Assembly (NCBI GenBank): GCA_010014835.2
Contig: JAAAKB020000022.1
Span: 337,008 to 362,295, forward strand
Direction: 5' to 3'
DNA: 25,288 bases
Source of the DNA: Apostichopus leukothele
Taxonomy: Eukaryota > Echinodermata > Holothuroidea > Aspidochirotida > Stichopodidae
Below are positions 1 to 9,572 of this stretch, one piece after another (positions within the stretch are counted from its first letter, which is position 1; the number at the start of each line of letters is the position of its first letter). The position numbers and the translations under genes are program-made. The notes below the pieces were generated by a model. That model made no database searches. It saw nothing but the letters and a program-made list of their open reading frames with translations, and was not told the origin of the DNA.

Positions 1-48
1 GGGGAGGGGTAGGGGGCGGGTAGTGGGATGGACGGGTGAGGGGGGGCA
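1..48 (+). other. G-rich tract, potential G-quadruplex
   Basis: Four or more runs of three to five G separated by one or two bases lie at the very start, followed by further G runs. This fits the general G-quadruplex pattern on the plus strand. It lies inside an intron of the channel gene. Fold and function are inference. Confidence 0.45.
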
Positions 49-615
49 GCAGTCAGACTAACGTACACTGGTGTGTCAAGGTCGCTGCATGTGGTGACAC
101 CGCGCCATCGTGGAAATGATCCCTGTGAAAACCACTTGTGGTGTGGCCAGGGCCACCTATTTTTTGGAGGGGGGGGGCCCTGCATTTTAATCGCTAACTG
201 TCCATGTTTACTGTCCATATATGAATTAAATTTGGTAAATAGCTTAGATCAAGAATAATGAGACATTTAAAAGTGACTGCCTTTAGTTAATTGTCAAAGG
301 AATATCTTGTACCTTTCTACCTTTGAGGAGCACGTTTGATGTTGACGAATATTTTTTTTTTTTCTCTCTCTTTGTTTCATCATATCCCGGGGAAAATTCT
401 TCTCTCAGTCTATAATAATATTTCTTTCTTTACTCTTCCTACTATTGTAATTTTTGCTCTGTGCAAATAACAGTTGTATTCATAATTCTCTTACCGTCTG
501 CCAGAAAGAAAGAAAAAATGAGTCTTTTATTCTTCCTGTCGAAGGTTCGTCACGTAGAGCACGCTCTCATTTAATAACTATCTACGAAATCGATATTTTT
601 TCCCATCTCGTCCAG
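49..615 (+). other. Intron of the channel gene (3' part)
   Basis: No coding exon is visible here. The stretch has a G run near 167-178, a T tract near 351-363 and a pyrimidine-rich end leading to the acceptor AG at 614-615. Open frames here lack exon-like codon use or splice borders and are treated as chance. Confidence 0.6.
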
Positions 616-763
616 AGCGCAGACCAACTGCGACTGCTTCGTCCTCACCAAAGAAGACTTGGACGAGGTACTGACCCACTACCCGTCGATCAAGGTCCAG
701 ATCAACCAGGTCGCCGAGGAGAGGATCAACGCCGTCAGGAAGCGAAGCGATGCCAAGGATCTG
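616..763 (+). CDS. CNGK: CNGK exon: C-terminal half of the preceding CNBD (probably repeat 3)
   Basis: The acceptor is at 614-615 and the first base completes an Arg codon split by the intron. The text AQTNCDCFVLTKEDLDEVL matches the last beta strand and C-helix of a CNBD, where the family has R-A-x-T-x-C-x-x-F-x-L. A basic helix ending RKRSDAKDL follows, then the donor GTAGGT at 764. The rest of this CNBD lies upstream. Confidence 0.85.
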
Positions 764-3700
764 GTAGGTCGACTATAAAACCCCTGTCCCTGGGATTCGC
801 ATCGGCGATCGCCGTCCGTCCGTACGACAAAATAAAAGGGAGACTTTTAATCTGTCACGCAAAGTGTTTTTTTTAGTCTTAGCACAACAGAGCTTGATGA
901 TCAGGGGGGTTTCACAATCTTCAATTTTATGATATGTTATGATCCCTTAAACGGTCAAGATACGTCTATATATGCCCCCTCCCCATGTTGTAACATGACC
1001 ACCGTGCATACCTCATGTTGGTGTAGTGAGGAGTGAGTAATGTCTCAATGGGTAAACCCGCGTACGTGCGTTCCACCGATTCTCACCTTCCGATATGTTT
1101 TAGATAGACCACCGCACCTTTCTGACGAGTTTCAAAGTCGTTTTAGCTTGGCCGTACCCCTCCGACTTTGTCGGTACAATTTGTCCATCACTTCAAGGTG
1201 AAACCAAGTTTCCGCCTTTTATGCTGAATGAAAAATTGATGCATGGTTTTAGTGTGAGACAACGATATCGTTTTCACCAAAAAAGGAAGCTGTGCGACAC
1301 ATGTTTCTGTTTGAGTAATTTAAATACATCCAAGCTCGGACATTGACAACAGGATCTAAGGGGAAGGAGGGACTTCAAGAAGTTTCAATTCTGACTGAAA
1401 ATTAATACAGGTTGTATTCAGTGGTAAGCGGGCGGGTAGATATCCTCACGCTGTATGATATGAAATATTCCCTGGTCCGTGTCATAAAGTGATCATCCAT
1501 GCATTTGGAAAGATGCATAAATTTCATCTCCTTATTAAATCCTGAGGATTATTCAAGTTTAAAATCCTAACCCTACAAGTTAAAAAAAAAAAAAAATATC
1601 TCTGTGTTAATAATATATTGTCCCTGCAAAATGCAAACTTTAATAGCCCTAATAATGAGGTTACAAACTATCGAATCTTATCCTACGAGTTTTGCTCTGT
1701 GTTTGTGAAAATATCTCGCCATTTCATTCGGTACGTTGTTTCTACATGATCCGTTTGACTGATCGCTGATTTTCATTTACAGTCGAACAGTAACAATAAC
1801 AGTCTGAAGGGATCCTCCTCGGTAGCTAACTCATCATCCCGGAACAGCCTCTCGAACAGTGACAACAAAGAGCCCTCGTCGGCTACCACATCCCCACCCC
1901 AGGAGAGGCACGACCCCCCGGCGTCCCCCGGCTCTGCCGAACCCCCGGCCTCCCCGGCCGGCAGCACCAGCAGCGCCAATAACCTCAGCGCTCCACCGAA
2001 CACCAACAACATCGCACCTTCCCCCAACACCAACAACAACAACGACACCAAGACCAAAGCGGAAGATGGCAAATCGCAGAACGGAAAGGCTCGAGGTGGT
2101 AAGCGTTTCCGTTTCTATCGACACATCGATTAACGAGATATTCCAGTGGCTGATAAAAGCAGCACTATTATTGAAAAAAAGAGACAAAATAAATATTCTA
2201 TACTGTTTGTTGAAAACCCCATCTCATAATCTTGTTCCTACCTCACAGCTGTAGAGCTGGATGCATATCACTCTCGTGTACACAAACCACATATAGCCAA
2301 GCAAGACCACAGAGTGCTTAAATATTATGTCACTCTGGTCCCAAAAGAAAGATAATCTTCTAAGACAAGTTAGACTCATTAGTAGGCAGGAAAATCAGAG
2401 ACAATGGTTTGTCGACTCAAGGGAATATCATTAGGTGCAAGGCTGCACAATTTCTGTCAATTTCTGTAAAAAAGGGGCATTTCATGTCACGAACATTGAG
2501 ACGTGACCCTCCTTTCTCTTGCCCGCCTCTCCACCCAGGTGAAGAGACGTCGGAGCCGGCCGGTGGCGATGCCGACGGCGACCATCCCTCTACTGCGTTC
2601 CGTCAGCCCTTCCCCTTGTGCTGCTTCTTCGGGAACAAGAATTACGTCGAGACGATCCTACGAACCAATCACTTTGTCCTGTCGCCGGAGAGTCCGGTCG
2701 TCCGCAACCTGAGCAGACTGACCTGCGCGCTGGCCTTTGTCCTCACGTGGACGATCATCTACCAAGTGAGTCGATATATTTTCGGGAATTCGTGCAGAGT
2801 TTGACCTCGCACCTACGAAACCTCTGTCGAACAAATTGGGGGTTATCAAAATTTAAAATATTCCTGTGTTATATTACAAGGCGGATCATCGCTTAAATGC
2901 AGCCCTAGTATTAAACGGTTCAAAAATCGTCCGTGAAAGACTACATGTATACTCATCTGCAGAAGTTTTGACATCACAGAGAAGTCATTCATAGTCACTT
3001 TATCCATGTTTTGGGGTTTCTAATTCTCAAAATGCTCGGTTCGTTAGACGATCAAAGCAATTTGAGACACGTTTTTCAGAAATAAGCACGGTTCCCGATT
3101 TTTTTTTTTTTTTTTTTTCTCTTTACAGAGTGCGTTCCAAGTCTGGAGTCTGCAAATCACCCTATTCAGTTATCTATGTGAACTGGTCTTCTTGTTTGAG
3201 GTTAGTCTATATTTATAACCATTTTCCAACCAGGGAATATAAAACAAACTAAGCTAGGTGCATTTGCCGATTAATGAATCAATGTATAAATGTATTGCTT
3301 GCTTGATGCAAAACCCCCCAAAAATCTGTTCCAATATGATGATTAAAAATCTTGAGGAAGGCTTTTCTTTTCCCCCTCTTTCAGATCTACATCAAGTTCC
3401 ACGTCAGCTGCGCTGACGAGTACGGAGAACTAGAGAAGGATTTCAACAAGGTCTACACCTTCTACCTGAAGAAGAGGACAGGCTTCCGGCTGGACCTCGT
3501 GGCAGCTCTCCCGCTGGACATCTTTGCCCTGTGCTTCCCGGACGACATCCGCCTGATCGCTTACACCTTTCTGCGCTGGGTCCATCTGCTGAGATTATTC
3601 AGGGTATCGGAATTCTTTGAGAACTGGGAGAAAGAGCTGAACATCAAGTGAGTTATCGAGAAGGGCATTTTTGTCAATGAATTGTTTTGTTTTCTTCGAG

Positions 3701-6700
3701 ATTTTCAAGCTACCGGAAGTTTAAACCGGATGACTCGCTATTCATATGTTCTTCCTACAGCATGCTGCAGGTACGTCTTACAAAGACGTTTGTCACCGTG
3801 GTGGTCATCATCCATTTCTTCGCATCTCTCTGGTACTTCATCGCGTGTCCACCTTGGGAGCACGGTGAATGTCTACAGGGGTCCTGGGCGTCCGCTCTAA
3901 GTGAGTTTTAAAGAATTTCACATTTTTTCTGGATTTTTTTTAATTTTAATTTAATTTTTCCCATTTTTTTCTGTTTTCTTAAGCAGAATCTGTCAGTGCA
4001 ATAATATGTATACAAGATTAGCGGGCGTTTTATCGGGGAGGGTATGGATGGTGGTGGGAGTGGGGAGAAAGGGGTCAACCACCTTCCCACCCCTCCCCGT
4101 CCCCCCTTCCAAATTTCCTTCCCTTAAAAACTGAAGATTCTGCTTGAGACACATATCAGTTGACAGGTTTAATGGTAGCCAACATCTAACACTAATGTAG
4201 GTTATAATCAGTTCAGCATTTTGGCTATCACTTGCATAAACCACTGATGGAAGGTGTGGCCGCACAATAGTACAGTAATCTGAAGGTCTGACAACATATA
4301 ACATGCTATTCGGTCATCTACTGCATAGCAGCATGGGGGGGGGGACAGGCTTGTTGTAGAAGGCATGAGTAATGTGGAGGGCTTAAATCCAGTTACCTCC
4401 CTCTTCCTTCCCCCTTTCCCCATCCTCTTTATCCCTTCCCTGACTTGCCTCTAAACTCGTTTGTCTCCATGGTCTGCAGAATACTCGAAAAACACCACAT
4501 CGGACCTTGACCGCTATGGGGACTGCCTATACTGGGCCGTTGCCACTCTGACATCGACAGGCTACGGAGACATCCACGCCCACTCTTTAGTGGAAATGAG
4601 TGAGTAGATATATGTTTATGTATTTATATATATATTATTGATAGAAAGAAATCAGATCATTTCAAAATTAACCTTGGATGGGCTAACTTGATAGCAAAAT
4701 TGCAGCATTCCTCGATGTATTCTTTCTCTAGGTTCACTTTTATAAAACATGTCAGCAATGTTGCATTTGTAAAATGCCAGAGAATAGAACTCCAAAAAAT
4801 TCAAGCACTATTAAATACTTATCTCTTTAATCAGAAAAGGGGTAGAGGAGGGTAAAGAGGGGGGGGGGGTCGGGTTGGGGACTTAAGCTGTGAATCTAAG
4901 TGATGCTACCTTTTGACATTCAGTGTGCTGCCTACTTCCCATTTTCTTCATCCCGATATGATCTAGGAATTTATCGAAACAATCACACAATTTCATACTG
5001 GTTTAGGACAACATTTCTATCTTCAACGACGAGGAGAGAACTTCATACTCGTTGTTTAAAAAGTCGTAAAAGTTTGAATGTGCAACCTCTGCGAAGCTAG
5101 AGTTTGGTCTGTTTGAGACTGTCACTCCTTCTAATTAACTTGAAGCATGGCGCAGTTGCAGAATGTTCAAGTTTACCTAATTTTTATCTTATTAGTTTCT
5201 TACCTACTCAAAGTTTACATATATTTACTGGTACTTGAATCCATCTACAACCTTGAGGCACAAGTATGTGTTTCACGTTGTCCTGTCACTCTCTCTCTAC
5301 CCTCTCGTCAGTTATCGCAAGTCTAGTGATGGTGATCGGTCAGCTCCTGAATGGATCGGTCCTCGGAAACATCGCTTCCACTCTCGCTAACGAAGAGGCG
5401 GGCAGAGTGGAATACGAGGAACGGCTAGACGCGGTCAAGGTAAAGTCATCTCATTTTTTTTCCCCTTCTTCGTTTTCGGGGAAGGTTTATCACGGTGCCT
5501 CAGATATTTTAGAAAACCTTGGGTAGGATGCTTTGCCCAAATTTCGTGTGGTAAGAATGTTTATCGACACTGTTACCCATTGTAAAAAAACCTGTCAAAG
5601 ACATGCTAAATTGAAGCCCAAACGACCTTTTCTTGGTGGCAATGAAGTTCAGTGGTGTATGAATTTCCTGTTTGGTTACTACCAAAAGAGTTCTCTTGAA
5701 ATCCGCTTCCCTGCCACTCTTCTGGGTTGTATTCAAAGGTGCCTGGGGCGTGATCCCTGGCTTAATACACATTATGCAAGGTACTGTTGTATCTGACTGG
5801 TGTCGCCAGTGAAGAAATGGCTGTATAGGGATCACCACCCAACTATTAAAGCGTTGATTTTTCTGTTTCTTATACTTTTTCTCTTTCTTTTCCTTTACTG
5901 TTCCGTTACTTTTCTGTTTCTTTTCCTTTATCTCTTTCTTGATTGATTGATTTTTAATTTTTTTTTTAATTTTTTTTTTTAATTTTTTTTTTTTTATATT
6001 TTTAATTTTTTTAATTTATTTATTTTTTATATTTTTTTTCTCTTACTTTCTCTTTTACTCTCTCTTTTTGTACTTTTCCTTTTTTTCCCTTGAACAGGAA
6101 CAAATGAAGGACATGAAACTGAACAGCAAACTAAGAAATCGAGTCATCAGCTACTTTGACTATCTGTGGAGGAGAAATAAGTAAGTCGATCGAAGATAAA
6201 AAAAGAAGGGGGAAAAAAGCTGAAAAGTGAGAAAAGATCTTGTGATTTTACAGGCTCTCAGAGCTTCACCTAAATTTTTTCTAATCTTTGTCGGTTTGAG
6301 ATTTTTGTACCCGACAGCTCCTTCTTGTGGTTAAAAAACTACTTTTTAGCGTCTGTCGACGAGGTCATGTTGCTATGTTAAATGAACCTGTCCTGATACA
6401 CAGGCATAGTTTTAGGAACTATACTGAGCAGGTTATGCTTAAAGGGGAAGTGCACACTGGTACATAGTACAAGTACAACAGCATTACTATTTGTACAAGT
6501 AGAGCTTCCCTTGGTATGAGTACAAGGCTCATGGCCTGAGTACCACTACTTATTCCTGCACTGGGACCTACAATAGATATCCAAAATGCCCTGAGTACAC
6601 GTATTGAGTATAAATGCCCTGGGTACAAGTATGGGTACAAATCCATGAGTACATGTATGGGTACAAATCTATGAGTAAAAATCCATGAGTATAAGTATGA

Positions 6701-9572
6701 GTACAAAATCTATGAGCATAAGTATGGGTACAAATCCATGAGTAAAGGGAATGGGTACAAATCTAAGAGTACAAATCCATAAGTAAGAGTACAAAATCTA
6801 TGAGCATAAGTATGGGTACAAATCCATGAGTACAGGTATGGGTACAAATCTACGAGTACAAATCCATGAGTATAAGTATGAGTGCAAAATCTATGAACAC
6901 AAGTATGGGTACAAATCCATGAGTACAGGTATGGGTACAAATCTACGAGTACAAATCCATGAGTAAGAGTACAAAATCTATGAGCATAAGTATGGGTACA
7001 AATCCATGAGTACAGGTATGGGTACAAATCAATGAGTACAAATCTACGAGTAAAAGTCTATGAGTAAAAATCCATGAGTATAAGTATGAGTACGAAAATC
7101 TATGAACACAAGTATGGGTACAAATCCAAGAGTACAGGTATGGGTACAAATCCATGAGTACAGGTATGGGTACAAATCTAGGAGTAAATATTCATGAGTG
7201 CAAATCCATGAGTACAAGTATGAGTTCAAATCTATGAGTACAAGTATGAGTACAAATCAATGAGTACAAGTATGGGTACAAATCTATGAGCACAGGCATC
7301 GGTACAAATCTATGAGTACAAGTATGAGTACAAATCAATGAGTACAAGTATGGGTACAAATCTATGAGCACAGGCATGGGTACAAATCTATGAGTATAGG
7401 TATGGGTACAAATCTATGAGTACAAGTATGGGTACAAATCCATGAGCAAAGGCAGGGGTACAAACCCATGAGTACAAATCCATGAGTACAAGTATTGGTA
7501 CAACTCTATGAGTACAAGTATGAGAAAGAAATCCATGAGTACAATTAGAAGGGCAGTGTGATTTACTTATAGATTCATATAAGACTAGAATGTTTCAAAG
7601 TTTTGACCATGCATGAGCTTGACAAGAGTTTTTAAACTTTCTAATCTTTTCCAGGGGTGTTGATCAGCATACATTGCTGAGGGATGCACCATTTTGCCTG
7701 CAGACAGAGCTGGCTCTGAATATTAACGAACACCACCTTACCAAGGTAATGTACGGTACTCTTTTCTGAAATGGCGACATTTCCCTCCGAGAGAAGATCG
7801 GTGGCTTGCTGGGATCAAAACATGCTGCCCTTTAATAACTTTACATATCTTTACCAACTCAATGTCAATTGGTAAACGATTCCAATTTCCAGTAATGGGC
7901 AGTTTTTTTTTTTTGTCTGAAATACTGAGTATGTCTATTATGAAACTACATTTATCGTCGAAGTCTCTCATGGGAGAAATAAGAAAGTTTAACATTTTCT
8001 ATGTTTTTAATTTTAAAGTGGACCAACAAAACATCTGTGTATGGTATCAACAATCTATCATATCTGGACTGAAATTTATAGTTATTTGGAGAAAAATTTC
8101 TGTCACTGAAATACAGAAATCTTTTTGTTGACGTTTGTTGCCGTCATCGTTATGTTTGCATCTTTCATAGCACGATCCCCGAAAGCTGGCTCAGTCCAAT
8201 TCCTGTTCTCTAATTGTTTTAAAAAGTAACGTTTCTAAAATAAAAGCAAACTGTCGATTTCTTAGAAAAAGTTTGACCACCTAGAAAATGACATTCTGGA
8301 AAGTCGTCATTACGATAGTTTTTGATCACTGAATTGTAGGGAAACGTTAAACGCAACATCTTCAGGACCACTAACGAGAACTCCTCGGTCGATGGCAAAA
8401 CTTTAACCATCTGCGAGTTTACAATATTTCAGCTTCTTGTTCCGTCCCCAACAGGTGCCCATATTCAAGGACGCCGAGGGAAGCTTCTTCCGTTCATTGT
8501 CGCTGATGCTGAGACCGGTCCTCATAACGCCGAACGACTACATCGTCAGGCAAGGGGACGTGGGTGACGAAATGTACTTCATCCACAGAGGAACGGTGAG
8601 ATCGCGCAAATATTTTCTATCGAACGGTACCTTTATCCCCCGCATAATTGAGATTAAAAGAAAAGAAGCAATAAAATCCAGTCGATTTTTCACTCGGCGC
8701 ACTCTGGGTTCGAGCCGAGCCACATTCATGGCAGTTTAAACAAGCACGTCTCACCGAGCATAAGGAAACTATAGCGGTGATTAAAACGTATACATCACAT
8801 TTTTCGGCTCATTTATTTAAAGGTGAAATGTAAGCAGTTCCTTTGTAGGTAGTGTAAGTAGGAGGTTTCCTAATATAGCCTCCAGTCTTTCCCCCCCCCA
8901 CAACCACCCCCCTTGTTTTAGCTTGCCACCCAAAGACCACATGGGATTACTAGTATGAGTCTTTGGAAGTACGAAATAATCCGGTCAAGTTGTCAAAGAC
9001 CTGACTTTCGGAAAATTTTATTAACGTCGAATGCCTGTCATGCTCGTAAGTTTAATGAGCGAATTTTACGATTCATCAAGACAATTGAACAGCTCGGTAA
9101 TGATATCCCTGTCCCTCCCCTAATTTCTGTTGGCCCCCCTCCCTCATCACCGTCTAAACCCCCTTCCAATCCACTCCTGTTTCTACTCTCAAAAACTACC
9201 GACTACATAATTGACTCTGCACCTGTTGCACGCGTTCCTAACTTCTTCTCTTCTTTTCATGAAACCCGGATCTCTCTCTCTCAGGTGGAAATGATGGACG
9301 AAAACAACCTGCAACAGGTCGCCCAGGTCCTCCACGAAGGGGATCACTTCGACGACATCAATCTCCTTTACGACGTGCCCCGTAGGACCTCGGTCCGAGC
9401 TTGCACCCACGTCAACCTGCAGGCCCTGTCCGTGCACGACCTGAAACAAGTGCTGGCGCAGTTCCCCAGCGTGGAGGAGCAGGTCTGCCGCATCGGCAGG
9501 GATCTGTACGGCGACTACGCGGCCAGCGTCAACGCTCAAGAACACTTTCCAAAGAAGTTCACCAGCGACTGA
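616..9572 (+). CDS. CNGK: CNGK-type K+-selective cyclic-nucleotide-gated channel, C-terminal part (12 exons)
   Basis: Exons with GT/AG borders and matching phases are 616-763, 1783-2098, 2539-2765, 3129-3200, 3385-3647, 3761-3900, 4480-4599, 5312-5439, 6098-6180, 7655-7745, 8455-8595 and 9285-9572. In order they give the end of one CNBD, an Asn/Ser/Pro-rich linker, S1 to S6 with an S4 bearing arginines every third residue, the filter TSTGYGD, a C-linker, a CNBD and a TGA stop at 9570-9572. A GYGD potassium filter joined to a CNBD, with another CNBD upstream in the same reading frame, is the hallmark of CNGK, a single polypeptide with four channel repeats. In sea urchin it acts in the sperm flagellum membrane, where cGMP opens it and K+ efflux hyperpolarises the cell. 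The visible unit should be the fourth repeat, because translation stops just after its CNBD. Earlier repeats lie left of the window. The repeat number is inferred from the family. Confidence 0.88.
764..1782 (+). other. Intron
   Basis: No gene is seen. There is a poly-A run near 1581-1595, and the rest is AT-rich unique sequence. It ends in TTTCATTTACAG before the linker exon. Confidence 0.7.
1783..2098 (+). CDS. CNGK: CNGK exon: disordered Asn/Ser/Pro-rich inter-repeat linker
   Basis: About 105 codons are rich in Ser, Asn, Pro, Ala and Thr, with NTNN repeats and PPASP motifs and a charged end (DTKTKAEDGKSQNGKARG). The exon is flanked by TTTACAG and GGTAAGC splice signals and ends in phase 1, which matches the next exon (Gly codon G|GT). 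It tethers the preceding CNBD to the next channel unit. The composition predicts no fold. The GC-rich, low-complexity text also gives long chance frames on the opposite strand. Confidence 0.75.
2099..2538 (+). other. Intron
   Basis: AT-rich unique sequence with no gene. It ends in a polypyrimidine tract (CTTTCTCTTGCCC) and CCACCCAG before the next exon. Confidence 0.7.
2539..2765 (+). CDS. CNGK: CNGK exon: N-terminal segment and start of S1 of the last repeat
   Basis: It begins with an acidic glycine-rich stretch, then QPFPLCCFFGNKNYVETILRT, a segment before S1. The hydrophobic helix TCALAFVLTWTIIY is S1. The donor is GTGAGT at 2766, phase 0. The mix of frames in this stretch also produces overlapping chance ORFs. 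Confidence 0.85.
2766..3128 (+). other. Intron with T tract
   Basis: Unique AT-rich sequence with a long T run at about 3100-3118 just before the acceptor CTTTACAG. No gene seen. Confidence 0.7.
3129..3200 (+). CDS. CNGK: CNGK exon: S2 helix
   Basis: A 24-codon exon, too short for most ORF scans. It encodes SAFQVWSLQITLFSYLCELV, with hydrophobic and acidic features of the S2 helix in CNG/HCN-type channels. Acceptor TTTACAG and donor GTTAGT flank it, and both borders are phase 0, joining in frame with its neighbours. Confidence 0.82.
3385..3647 (+). CDS. CNGK: CNGK exon: end of S2, S3, S4
   Basis: It encodes the end of S2 and a loop (YIKFHVSCADEYGELEKDF), then S3 (GFRLDLVAALPLDIFALCF) with the conserved Asp and the LP-LD motif typical of CNG channels. 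S4 follows (TFLRWVHLLRLFRV), with three arginines at roughly three-residue spacing, fewer than in strongly voltage-gated channels. The donor is GTGAGT at 3648, phase 2. Confidence 0.9.
3761..3900 (+). CDS. CNGK: CNGK exon: S5 and turret
   Basis: It starts with the last base of an Asn codon and reads MLQVRLTKTFVTVVVIIHFF, then ASLWYFIACPPWEHGEC. This is the S4-S5 linker, the S5 helix (the H in VVIIHFFA is usual in CNG/HCN/KCNH channels) and the outer turret with cysteines. The donor GTGAGT at 3901 leaves one base for the next exon. Confidence 0.88.
3901..4479 (+). other. Intron with C-rich, G-rich and T-rich tracts
   Basis: No gene. A T-rich part (3920-3970), a pyrimidine-rich stretch (4079-4125) and a G run (4336-4345) stand out. 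Chance minus-strand ORFs across it are proline-rich and unsupported. Confidence 0.65.
4480..4599 (+). CDS. CNGK: CNGK exon: pore helix and K+ selectivity filter
   Basis: The text reads DRYGDCLYWAVATLTSTGYG, then DIHAHSLVEM. TSTGYGD is a classical potassium filter, unlike the Glu filter of cation CNG channels (TIGETP), CIGYG in HCN or SVGFGN in KCNH. This exon is the main evidence for CNGK. It is bounded by GTCTGCAG and A|GTGAGT, with phases that match the flanking exons. Confidence 0.93.
4600..5311 (+). other. Intron
   Basis: No gene seen. There is an (AT)n patch near 4620-4640 and a G run near 4859-4869. It ends in a CT-rich tract (CTCTCTCTCTACCCTCTCGTCAG). Confidence 0.7.
5312..5439 (+). 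CDS. CNGK: CNGK exon: S6 and start of the C-linker
   Basis: The first two bases complete an Ile codon. IASLVMVIGQLLNGSVLGNI is the S6 gate helix, and ASTLANEEAGRVEYEERLDA begins the C-linker. The pattern LNGSVLGNIASTLAN resembles the S6 end of CNG and HCN channels. The donor is GTAAAG at 5440, phase 0. Confidence 0.88.
5440..6097 (+). other. Intron with long T-rich low-complexity tract
   Basis: Positions about 5865-6090 are strongly T-rich with TTTAATTTTT and TTTATT runs, a probable degenerate poly-T microsatellite running into the acceptor. A short unique part lies left of it. No gene seen. Confidence 0.7.
6098..6180 (+). CDS. CNGK: CNGK exon: C-linker helices
   Basis: It encodes EQMKDMKLNSKLRNRVISYF and then DYLWRRNK. 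This matches the A'/B' helices of the C-linker, where CNG/HCN channels carry a motif like R-V-x-x-Y-F/Y-x-x-x-W. It is bounded by TTGAACAG and GTAAGT and ends in phase 2. Confidence 0.88.
6181..7654 (+). other. Intron hosting a minisatellite
   Basis: The longest intron of this part of the gene. About 6590-7545 is the tandem array listed separately, and the flanks hold no gene. The acceptor is TTTTCCAG at 7654. Confidence 0.75.
6590..7545. repeat. Minisatellite, unit about 26 bp built of two half-units of 12-14 bp
   Basis: The core alternates ATGAGTACAAGT and ATGGGTACAAATCT, and the two together make about 26 bp. Repeats are imperfect but keep GTACAA throughout. Some units are shuffled or lose half a unit, giving higher-order blocks near 6700-7080. 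The regular part at about 7190-7440 is the most homogeneous and probably the youngest. On the minus strand the array reads as long open frames of an LYPYLYSWICTHT type, which are an artefact of the period and not genes. Confidence 0.9.
7655..7745 (+). CDS. CNGK: CNGK exon: end of C-linker
   Basis: The first base completes a Lys codon, then GVDQHTLLRDAPFCLQTELA and LNINEHHLTK. This corresponds to the D'/E' helices, with the family pattern G-x-D...LL...LP..L..E..L..N...L. The donor is GTAATG at 7746. Confidence 0.87.
7746..8454 (+). other. Intron
   Basis: AT-rich unique sequence with a T run near 7904-7914. No gene seen; frames here are chance. Confidence 0.7.
8455..8595 (+). CDS. CNGK: CNGK exon: N-terminal half of the last CNBD
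   Basis: It encodes VPIFKDAEGSFFRSLSLMLR, then PVLITPNDYIVRQGDVGDEM and YFIHRGT. This is the A-helix and first beta strands, including the conserved P-x-D-x-I-x-x-x-G-D-x-G-x-x-M-Y-F-I-x-x-G signature. The donor is GTGAGA at 8596, phase 0. Confidence 0.92.
8596..9284 (+). other. Intron
   Basis: No exon is seen. An open frame runs from 8955 into the next exon, but its upstream part is proline/serine-rich and lies before a good acceptor (TCTCTCTCTCTCAG), so it is intronic read-through. A GGTTCGAGCC box at about 8707 recalls a tRNA B box but has no partner. Confidence 0.7.
9285..9572 (+). CDS. CNGK: CNGK exon: C-terminal half of the last CNBD and stop
   Basis: 95 codons and TGA. The phosphate-binding cassette region reads GDHFDDINLLYDVPRRTSVR, then ACTHVNLQALS and a C-helix (VHDLKQVLAQFPSVEEQV). 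The Arg before TSVRA that normally contacts the cyclic phosphate is present, but the usual FGE triad is FDD. About 20 residues after the C-helix the protein ends in KKFTSD, a short tail. Codon use is GC-rich like the other exons. Confidence 0.9.
   Translation: MEMMDENNLQQVAQVLHEGDHFDDINLLYDVPRRTSVRACTHVNLQALSVHDLKQVLAQFPSVEEQVCRIGRDLYGDYAASVNAQEHFPKKFTSD

Noticed and set aside
1773-2187. Minus-strand and alternate-frame ORFs over the linker exon
   Set aside because: GC-rich low-complexity sequence gives open shadows; only the frame joined by splice phases to the neighbouring exons makes sense.
6419-7377. Several minus-strand ORFs rich in LYPYLYSWICTHT-type text
   Set aside because: They are the translation of the 26-bp tandem array; the periodicity keeps frames open without coding.
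8695-8735. GGTTCGAGCC box, possible tRNA or tRNA-derived SINE
   Set aside because: Only a B-box-like match; no A box, acceptor stem or poly-A tail found.
8955-9284. ORF start upstream of the last channel exon
   Set aside because: The upstream part is proline/serine-rich intron sequence ending in a strong CT tract and CAG; the CNBD text begins only at 9285.
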